Source: DATBLE01 sp963837265 (GTDB lineage: Bacteria; Actinomycetota; Thermoleophilia; Gaiellales; Gaiellaceae). From it: DNA of 64,000 nt. The stretch spans positions 215,518 through 279,517 of the forward strand of contig CAWIMQ010000007.1 in assembly GCA_963837265.1 (NCBI GenBank), written 5' to 3'. The translations under genes were made by a program, and so were the position numbers. Shown piece by piece: positions 58,224-64,000 of the stretch; the stretch's first letter is position 1, and the number at the start of each line of letters is the position of its first letter. The notes below the pieces were generated by a model. That model was given only the letters and a program-made list of their open reading frames with translations, was not told the origin of the DNA and did no database searches.

Positions 58224-59399
58224 TCAGGCCACCGCCGAGTCGCCCGCCCACGCGAGCGGAGCCGGACGGCCGAAGAAGTGCCCCTGCCCGCAGCGAACCC
58301 CGAGGCCGACCAGGGCGTCGACCGCCGATCGGGTCTCGATCCCTTCGGCGATCACGGTCTGGTCCATCTCGGCCGCGAAGGAGATCAGCGCCGAGGCGAG
58401 CGCGCGGCGACCCCGGTCGACCTCGATCCGCTGGGTCAGGCTGGCGTCGAGCTTGATCATGTCCGGCCTGGTCTCGACCACGTGCCTGAAGCTGGAGTAG
58501 CCCGCGCCGGCGTCGTCGATCGCCAGGCGGAGGCCGGCGCTGCGCAGCTCGAGCAGCGCCTGGTTCGTCACCTCGTAGTCGTCGATCTGCGCGTGCTCGG
58601 TGATCTCGACGACGGTCCGGGTCGGGTCGGCGGCGAGATCGGCGAGCGCCGAGGGGTGGAGCAGGGTCTCGGGCGAGAGGTTCACCGCCAGGAAGACCCC
58701 GTCCGGGAGGTCTGGCAGCTGCTCGAGTGCTGCTCTGAGCGCGACCCGTTCGAGCTCGACCTGCAACCCCACCTCGGCGGCCTGCAGGAACCAGTCGTAG
58801 GCCGGCTGTGCCGGCAGGACGTCGAAGCGGGCGAGGGCCTCGTACCCGATGAGACGCGCGCCCGCGAGCTCGACGATCGGCTGGAAGACGGCATGAAGCG
58901 CCCCCGGCTCGAGCGCCGCGCGCATGCGCTCGACCCGCGCTCGCCGGCGCGCCTCTGACTCCTCCTCGCTCTCGAGCTGGCCGGCGAGCGCGTGCACGAC
59001 GTCGGAGGTGACCTCGGCGGAGAGGACCGCCTGGCCGCGAGCCGCCTTGCGGATCGTCTCGACGATCTCGGCGACCGGCGCCCCCTTGACCAGATAGCTG
59101 ACCGCTCCCGCGCGGAGCATCTGGAACACGCTGCTCCGGTCCTCGTAGGCGGAGAGCGCGACCACCCGCGTCGCCGGGTGCGAGGCGGCCACCGCACGAG
59201 CGACCCTAGGGCCGCCGCCGCCCGGCATCTTGACGTCGACGAGGGCGACGTCCGGCCGGCGGCGCTCGATCAGCGCGATCGCCTGGTCGGCGTCGGCGGC
59301 GGCGCCGGCCAGCTCCAGGTCGTCCTCCTGCGAGACGAGCTCGCAGAGCGCTTCCCTGACGATGCTCTCGTCCTCGGCGATGAGGACGCGCACGGTCAC
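58224..59399 (-). CDS. Response regulator with EAL cyclic-di-GMP phosphodiesterase domain
   Basis: A 391-residue protein: a receiver domain (residues 1-120, phospho-acceptor Asp55 in VALVDVKMPG) fused to an EAL domain (from about 160). The EAL catalytic set is complete: Glu187 in YEALARF, Asn in AVNLSP, EITEHAQ, the AIDDAGAGYSS double Asp, Lys in IKLDASL, and Glu in IAEGIET. It should hydrolyse cyclic-di-GMP when phosphorylated, probably by one of the adjacent kinases. GTG 59399 overlaps the kinase stop (GTGA). Confidence 0.94.
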   Translation of the reverse strand: MTVRVLIAEDESIVREALCELVSQEDDLELAGAAADADQAIALIERRRPDVALVDVKMPGGGGPRVARAVAASHPATRVVALSAYEDRSSVFQMLRAGAVSYLVKGAPVAEIVETIRKAARGQAVLSAEVTSDVVHALAGQLESEEESEARRRARVERMRAALEPGALHAVFQPIVELAGARLIGYEALARFDVLPAQPAYDWFLQAAEVGLQVELERVALRAALEQLPDLPDGVFLAVNLSPETLLHPSALADLAADPTRTVVEITEHAQIDDYEVTNQALLELRSAGLRLAIDDAGAGYSSFRHVVETRPDMIKLDASLTQRIEVDRGRRALASALISFAAEMDQTVIAEGIETRSAVDALVGLGVRCGQGHFFGRPAPLAWAGDSAVA

Positions 59400-61201
59400 C
59401 GCGCCGCCTCGCGGTCGTCGCCCGCCGGCACGGCGAACTCGACGAGCGTCCCGTCGCCCGGGACCGACTCGACCCGCCACGAGCCGCCCGCCATCTCGGC
59501 GCGCTCGCGCATGAAGACGAGCCCGAGATGGCTCCCCTGCTCCGCGGTCGGATCGAACCCGCGGCCGTCGTCGGCGACCCGGACCTCGATGGAGCCGTTC
59601 CGGCTCGTGAGCGTCACCTCGACGCGGGATGCCCGCGCGTGCTTCGCGACGTTGTGGATCGCCTCCTGGACGATCCTGTAGACGAGCGCTCGCGTCTCCT
59701 CCGCCGGCTCGGTCGTGACCCGGTTCGCGAGCGTGAAGTCGAGCCCGAGGTCGTGCCTCACCTGCTCGAGATGCATTCGCAGCGCCGCCACGAGACCGTC
59801 GCGGTCGAGCCCGGGCGGGCGAAGCTCGAACATGAGGTGTCGCAGCCGCCCGATCGCGAGCCGCGCAGTCCGCTCGGCCTCGGCGAGGTCGGCGAGGGCG
59901 ACCGGATCGTCGAGTCTCCGGCGAAGCATCTCGAGGCGGAGCGCGAGCGCGGTCAGCACCTGGACGGAGTCGTCGTGGATGTCGGCGGCGATCCGCTGTC
60001 GCTCCTCCTCCTGGGCCCGGACCAGCTTCGCGAGCAGCCGCCTGCGCTCCTCGTCGCCCTCGCGGAGCAGGTCGAGCGCGCGGTTGCGCTCGGTCACGTT
60101 CATCGAGATCCCCAGCGAGCCGCTGATGGAGCCGTCGGGGTCGCGGACGGGCGCGACCGACAGGCTGACGTCGAGCCGGGAGCCGTCTCGCCTCACGCGC
60201 TGAACGGGAGTGTCAGTGATCGTCTCGCCCTCCAGCACGCGCGAGCGGTGCTCCTCCCAGGAGTCTCGCCAGTCCGGAGGGATCATCGGCGGGGCCTCGC
60301 CCAGTACCTCCCCGGCCGTCCAGCCGAACTCGCGCTCGGCCGCCGGGTTCCAGAGCGCGACGCGGCCGTCGACGCCGACCACGGTGACGGGGAGCGGCGC
60401 CGCCTCGAGCAGGGCCTGGAGGAGCGCGTTCGTCTCGCGCAGCTCGGCGGCCGCGCAATTCTGCTCCGTGACGTCCCTCAGCACCCCGAGCGAGCCGACG
60501 ACGCCCTCGGGCCCGTACACGGGAGCGACCCAGAGGAGGAGCTCGATCTTCGTCCCGTCCCGGCGGAGCCCGGAAACCGGAACGGCTGTGAGGCACTCGC
60601 CTGCGAAGATCCTGGCCTGCCGCGCCCGGAGCTCGTCCACGTCCTCGGGCGTGCAGCTCGGCACGAACTCTCCGAGGACCTCGTCAGCCGTCCAGCCGAA
60701 GGCCCGCTCGCACGCTCTCTTCCAGAGCAGCACGCGCCCCTCCGCGTCGAGCATGTTGACGGGCAGGGGGAGGGTCTCCAGCAGGGAGCGGAGCAGCTCG
60801 TTGGTCTGGTGCAGGCTCTGCTCGGCGGCGCGCTGCTCGCTGATGTCCCGGACGAAGTGGCTGACGAGGCGCGCGCCTCCGAGCTCGAGCGCGGCGATCG
60901 AGACCTCGACCGGGAAGATCCGGCCGTCCCGGCGCAGGCCGAGGCCCGATCGGCGCTCACCCGCGTAGCCGCCGCCGGCGGCGTCGATCCGCGCGATCGT
61001 CTCCAGGTAGGGCTCGATCCGGTCGGGAGGAAGGATCGTGTCCGGGAGCGTCGCGCCAAGCACGTCGCCGGAAGGCCAGCCGAAGATCTCCTCCGCCCGG
61101 TGGTTCCAGCCGACGATCTTCCCGTTGCCGTTCGTGATCACGACCGCGTCGAGCGCCCGGTCGACGACGAGCTGCGCGACCAACTCCTCGCGCTCGGTCA
61201 C
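59396..61201 (-). CDS. Soluble PAS-sensor histidine kinase (NarL/DesK type)
   Basis: A 601-residue kinase with three PAS repeats (each with a WGWNHRAEEIFGWPSG-type core: VGWNHRAEEIFGW, LLWKRACERAFGW, ALWNPAAEREFGW), then a HisKA_3 dimerisation helix with the phospho-His in RQRIAADIHDDSVQVL, and an HATPase (VRVADDGRGFDP, GSHLGLVFMRERAEMAGG). No membrane helix is present. GTG 61201 is the start because it overlaps the preceding stop and homology begins there. Likely partners are the REC-EAL and LuxR regulators of this cluster. Confidence 0.93.
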   Translation of the reverse strand: MTEREELVAQLVVDRALDAVVITNGNGKIVGWNHRAEEIFGWPSGDVLGATLPDTILPPDRIEPYLETIARIDAAGGGYAGERRSGLGLRRDGRIFPVEVSIAALELGGARLVSHFVRDISEQRAAEQSLHQTNELLRSLLETLPLPVNMLDAEGRVLLWKRACERAFGWTADEVLGEFVPSCTPEDVDELRARQARIFAGECLTAVPVSGLRRDGTKIELLLWVAPVYGPEGVVGSLGVLRDVTEQNCAAAELRETNALLQALLEAAPLPVTVVGVDGRVALWNPAAEREFGWTAGEVLGEAPPMIPPDWRDSWEEHRSRVLEGETITDTPVQRVRRDGSRLDVSLSVAPVRDPDGSISGSLGISMNVTERNRALDLLREGDEERRRLLAKLVRAQEEERQRIAADIHDDSVQVLTALALRLEMLRRRLDDPVALADLAEAERTARLAIGRLRHLMFELRPPGLDRDGLVAALRMHLEQVRHDLGLDFTLANRVTTEPAEETRALVYRIVQEAIHNVAKHARASRVEVTLTSRNGSIEVRVADDGRGFDPTAEQGSHLGLVFMRERAEMAGGSWRVESVPGDGTLVEFAVPAGDDREAAR

Positions 61202-61293
61202 GCGATCGGCCCCGGACTCGCCACGTCGAGGAGAGCTCGGCGGAGCGCGGCGCCGAGACCGTGCCCGGCGTTGCCGGCCGGGCCGCGGCTCAT
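61198..61293 (-). CDS. Possible 31-residue peptide between the two kinases
   Basis: A short reading frame starts at ATG 61293, overlapping the stop of the membrane kinase (ATGA), and ends at a TGA that overlaps the GTG start of the PAS kinase (GTGA). The product is MSRGPAGNAGHGLGAALRR followed by an ALLDVASPGPIA tail. Both overlaps copy the coupling style of this operon, which argues for translation, but its length and Gly/Ala/Pro composition could also be coincidence. It may serve only to carry ribosomes across the gap. Confidence 0.35.
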   Translation of the reverse strand: MSRGPAGNAGHGLGAALRRALLDVASPGPIA

Positions 61294-62966
61294 GCCGCCA
61301 CCAGGCCGCCCACGCGGACGTCGCGGGCGGCGGGCGGAAGCGGGAGCTCAAAACGGAGGACGGTTCCCCGGCCCGGCGACGATCGCAGCCAGAGGTCCCC
61401 GCCGACGCTCTGCACCCGCTGGCGCGCGAGGTGCAGCCCAAGCGAACCGCGACCGAGCGCCGTGTCGGCGGACGGGCCGTCGAACCCGACCCCATCGTCG
61501 CTGACGGCACAGCTCAGCGAGCCGTGGATCGAGATCTCCACCTCCACGTTCGTCGCGCGGGCGTGCTTGGCGACGTTAGCCAGCCCCTCGACGACGACGC
61601 GGTAGGCGATCTCCTCGACCCCCGCGGGCGCGCGAGCCTCGCAGGGAGTGACGCGGACGGCGACGCCCTGCTCCCGGAGCCCCTCCGCGGCCAGCTCGAC
61701 GGCGGCAGCCACCCCCTGCCCTTCGAGCACGGCCGGGTACAGCTCCGTCATCAGCCGGCGGAGCGCTCTCGTGATCTCGCGCGCCTCGCGGGCCAGCCGA
61801 CCGACCTCGGGCTCGCCGATCCGACGCTCGGCCAGCTCGAGCCGCAAGCCCAGCGCTGTGAGCCGCTGCACGGCGTCGTCGTGGAGCAGCCCGGCAACAC
61901 GCCGCGCCTCGTCCTCGCGGGCGCTCACCACCTCGGCCAGGAACCGGTCGCGGATCTCCCGCTCTCTCGCCTCGTGTGCCCGGAGCTCCTCGTGCGCCCG
62001 GGCAGACAGCTCCATCTGCTCCCCGAGCTGCCTGTTGACGATCATGAACCGGCCGACGAGCACGACGATCAGGGCGAATGTCGCGATCGACTCGACGAGC
62101 GCGCTGGAGCCGTGGGCGACGAAGATGCGCTTCACGGTGTCGACACGCACGGCGACGAGCGGAGTGACCATGAGCACCACCCACGCCCAGCCCGGGAATC
62201 TCGCGTTTCGCCAGCGTGCGGCAATCCGCGGCGGGGCCGCCACCAGCGCGATCACGACGAACGCCACCGTCCACCCGAAGTCGAGCGGGCTGCCCGTCGT
62301 ATAGTCGATGTGGTCGTAGACGGCGTCGGTGATCGCCAGCGTCGCGAGGCCGCCGAGCAGCAGGAACAGCCTGTCGCGCTCGGCCCAGTCGTCCAGCAAG
62401 GCCGCGCCGGCGACGATTGCCGCGACACCGAACTCGGAGATCGGATAGACGATGTCGCAGACCTTCATCCACCCGCTCGAGGTGGTCGCAACCGCCGGAC
62501 TGATCAGGAAGACGTACGCGGCCAGGCTGGCAGCGCCCGCGGCCAGGCCTGCCTCGACGAGCCGGCGGACGGGCCGTGGCCCACCGTGGCGCGGCCAGAA
62601 GACGAGGGCGAGGCCGAGAAGCGGCATCGCGAGCAGGTAGCCGATGTCCGCGAGCGACGGGTACGGCGTCTCCCGGCCGGCGAAGAGCTCGTAGTAGGTC
62701 CAGACCGCCTGGCCGAGAGCCCAGGCCAGCGACCCGCCGCCGAGGGCCCGCAGCGAGCGGCGCAGGCGCCTGTTCTCGGGGACGGCGGCGGCTGCGAGGC
62801 ACAGGAGCCCGGCCAGCCCCACGAGGACCGTCCAGAGGACGTCCAGCGCGTCCCGCCGGACGACGGCCGGAGCCGGGAGGGCGAGCCAGGAGACTGTCCA
62901 GGCGACCGCGCTCACGAGCATCGCCTGGTACAGGCGGCGCGCCGCCTGCTTCGGCGTCGATTCCAT
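61290..62966 (-). CDS. Membrane-bound histidine kinase with about eight transmembrane helices
   Basis: A 558-residue sensor kinase. Residues 15-330 alternate hydrophobic helices with short loops (AVAWTVSWLALPAPAV, VLWTVLVGLAGLLCLAAAAV, GLALVFWPRHGG, FGWTVAFVVIALVAAPP, ATFALIVVLVGRFMIV), giving about eight segments of the multi-helix sensor kind. The kinase part has HisKA_3 His in RRVAGLLHDDAVQRLTALG and an HATPase with SDDGVGFDGP and GSLGLHLARQRV. The start ATG 62966 is uncertain; GTG 63029 is in frame. It is the second gene of the signalling cluster, after the LuxR regulator. Confidence 0.9.
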   Translation of the reverse strand: MESTPKQAARRLYQAMLVSAVAWTVSWLALPAPAVVRRDALDVLWTVLVGLAGLLCLAAAAVPENRRLRRSLRALGGGSLAWALGQAVWTYYELFAGRETPYPSLADIGYLLAMPLLGLALVFWPRHGGPRPVRRLVEAGLAAGAASLAAYVFLISPAVATTSSGWMKVCDIVYPISEFGVAAIVAGAALLDDWAERDRLFLLLGGLATLAITDAVYDHIDYTTGSPLDFGWTVAFVVIALVAAPPRIAARWRNARFPGWAWVVLMVTPLVAVRVDTVKRIFVAHGSSALVESIATFALIVVLVGRFMIVNRQLGEQMELSARAHEELRAHEAREREIRDRFLAEVVSAREDEARRVAGLLHDDAVQRLTALGLRLELAERRIGEPEVGRLAREAREITRALRRLMTELYPAVLEGQGVAAAVELAAEGLREQGVAVRVTPCEARAPAGVEEIAYRVVVEGLANVAKHARATNVEVEISIHGSLSCAVSDDGVGFDGPSADTALGRGSLGLHLARQRVQSVGGDLWLRSSPGRGTVLRFELPLPPAARDVRVGGLVAA

Positions 62967-63078
62967 GCTCAGACCATCGTTGGCTGATCGCAAGCGGCCA
63001 ATCACGCGATCCAGGGGTATCGCCCTCACCCGTTCGCGGCGGGCGCCGCGGAGAACGACGTAGTCGAAATCGACTACA

Positions 63079-63708
63079 TCAGCGGATCAGCGACCTGCGG
63101 ATCGCGGTCGCGACGGCCTGCGTGCGAGTGTCGGCGCCGAGCTTGTCCATCGCGCTGCGCACGTGGGTGCGAACGGTCTCGGCCGCGATGTGGAGGCGGC
63201 GACCGACCTGCTCGTTGCTCAGCCCTTCGGCGAGGAGGCGCAGGATCTCGCGCTCGCGCCGGGTCAGCCGGGGCAGCCTCTCGACCGCCTCTGCTCCGAC
63301 GAGGACGCCCGCGAGCACCGGGTCGACGTACGTCTCCCCGCGCGCGATTGCGCGGACGGCCCGGACGAGATCGTCGAGCGGCGCCTCCTTGAGGACAAAG
63401 CCGCGGGCGCCGGCGTCGAGCGCCTCGATCAGCAGCGCCCTGTCTCCGTAGCCGGTGTAGAAGAGGACGCCCGTGTCCGGAACCGTGCGCGCGGCCTCGC
63501 GCGCCAGGTCGATCCCGCTCGAGGCCGGCATCCGGACGTCGACGATCGCGACCCGCGGCCGGTGACTGCGGATCGCAATCAGGCCCGCCTCGCCGTCGTG
63601 GGCCACCCCGACCACGTCGATCGCGCTGCCGGCGAGCACGGCGACGATCGCCTCGACGAGCGCCGGGTGGTCGTCGACCACGACCGCCGTGATTGAGTCC
63701 AGGGTCAT
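63079..63708 (-). CDS. LuxR/NarL-type response regulator
   Basis: A 209-residue regulator: receiver domain with acidic pocket VVVDDHP (10-16), phospho-acceptor Asp57 in VAIVDVRMP, and switch residues near LFYTGYG; the output is a LuxR HTH (LTRREREILRLLAEGLSNEQVGRRLHIAAETVRTHV). It heads the two-component/cyclic-di-GMP cluster on the minus strand and should be phosphorylated by the membrane kinase downstream. ATG 63708 starts at the first conserved strand; a farther in-frame ATG at 63753 adds a basic tail without homology. Confidence 0.95.
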   Translation of the reverse strand: MTLDSITAVVVDDHPALVEAIVAVLAGSAIDVVGVAHDGEAGLIAIRSHRPRVAIVDVRMPASSGIDLAREAARTVPDTGVLFYTGYGDRALLIEALDAGARGFVLKEAPLDDLVRAVRAIARGETYVDPVLAGVLVGAEAVERLPRLTRREREILRLLAEGLSNEQVGRRLHIAAETVRTHVRSAMDKLGADTRTQAVATAIRRSLIR

Positions 63709-63846
63709 CCGTGAGGGCGTGGGTCCGGCCGAGCCCTTCCTCCTTCGCCGCAACTGTCGTCGACCGGCGCCTTCTTGGCAAGAGGCGCAGGCCGCCGGCC
63801 GGACGTGGGCCCGACGGAGGATGCGGGCTAGACTGTTCCTCCACGC

Positions 63847-63920
63847 GGTGGCCGTAGCTCAACTGGTAGAGCCCCGGGTTGTGGTCCCGGTGGTTGTGGG
63901 TTCGAGTCCCATCGGTCACC
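63847..63920 (+). tRNA. tRNA-His (anticodon GTG)
   Basis: A cloverleaf with acceptor GTGGCCG/CGGTCAC, D arm AGCTCAACTGGTAGAGC, an anticodon loop with GTG in a CCCGGG-type stem, and T arm GTGGGTTCGAGTCCCAT. The extra G at position -1 (63847) faces the C discriminator, the special feature of tRNA-His. Confidence 0.95.
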
Positions 63921-63933
63921 CTCGGCCCGCCAC

Positions 63934-64000
63934 GGCCCCGTAGCTCAGCGGACAGAGCGGCAGCCTTCGAAGCTGCGTGCGGAGGTTCAACTCCTCCCGG
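63934..64000 (+). tRNA. tRNA-Arg (anticodon TCG), 3' end cut by the window edge
   Basis: Acceptor GGCCCCG, D arm TAGCTCAGCGGACAGAGC, anticodon loop CTTCGAA with TCG in a GCAGC stem, and T arm GGAGGTTCAACTCCTCC. The 3' acceptor strand begins at the very end of the window (CCGG). It follows tRNA-His after 13 bases, so the two are probably co-transcribed. Confidence 0.93.

Overview
The window is one contiguous piece of a high-GC bacterial chromosome, almost entirely coding, with genes on both strands and many 1-4 base stop/start overlaps (ATGA, GTGA, TTGA). The gene content points to Actinobacteriota: GTG starts, -10 hexamers placed 6-8 bases before start codons as in leaderless mRNAs, a stand-alone LigD-type polymerase, LuxR/HD-GYP regulators, and the mreBCD-mrdA-rodA and rplU-rpmA-obgE-nadD-rsfS blocks. 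A deep-branching member such as class Thermoleophilia is my best guess; this is inference, since no rRNA is present.

Layout. 1-5.6 kb: a secreted glycoside-hydrolase-like protein cut by the window edge, a lipoprotein, small conserved genes and the E1 subunit of 2-oxoglutarate dehydrogenase. 5.6-11.5 kb (minus strand): a RiPP cluster of streptolysin-S (sag) type. It has a 50-residue Cys/Ser/Thr-tailed precursor, an E1-like/RRE protein, a YcaO cyclodehydratase, a SagB-type dehydrogenase, a CPBP protease and an ABC exporter, nearly all translationally coupled. 11.6-17.4 kb: accessory genes (flavin-nucleotide-binding protein, HD-GYP/LuxR regulator, small monooxygenase-like protein, LigD polymerase), a frameshifted membrane protein and a decayed MFS transporter. 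17.7-30.7 kb: core genes (tRNA-Ala, rsfS, nadD, obgE, rpmA, rplU, RNase E/G, then rodA, mrdA, mreD, mreC, mreB). 30.7-38.3 kb: a REP-associated tyrosine transposase with its palindromes, maf, a fused tandem methyltransferase, ndk, folC and valS. 38.4-40.8 kb (plus strand): isocitrate lyase, two small genes and a GntR regulator. 40.9-52.3 kb (minus strand): a 12-gene operon joining a complete Liv-type ABC importer to two acyl-CoA ligases, a KAS-III-like condensing enzyme, a MaoC hydratase, two alpha/beta hydrolases and an internal TetR regulator. 52.4-55.8 kb: tig-clpP-clpX. 55.9-64 kb: tRNA-Leu, a LURP-one/scramblase-like protein, a two-component and cyclic-di-GMP operon, tRNA-His and a partial tRNA-Arg.

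How the parts work together. The RiPP cluster is self-contained: the precursor would be bound by the RRE, heterocyclised by the E1-like/YcaO pair, oxidised by the dehydrogenase, trimmed by the CPBP protease and exported by the ABC pair. The Liv operon reads as uptake, CoA activation, condensation or hydration and hydrolysis of an unidentified carboxylic acid or ester, with self-regulation by TetR. The last operon couples a membrane histidine kinase and a PAS kinase to a LuxR response regulator, a REC-EAL phosphodiesterase and a PAS-GGDEF cyclase, so it should set cyclic-di-GMP levels in response to an unknown signal.
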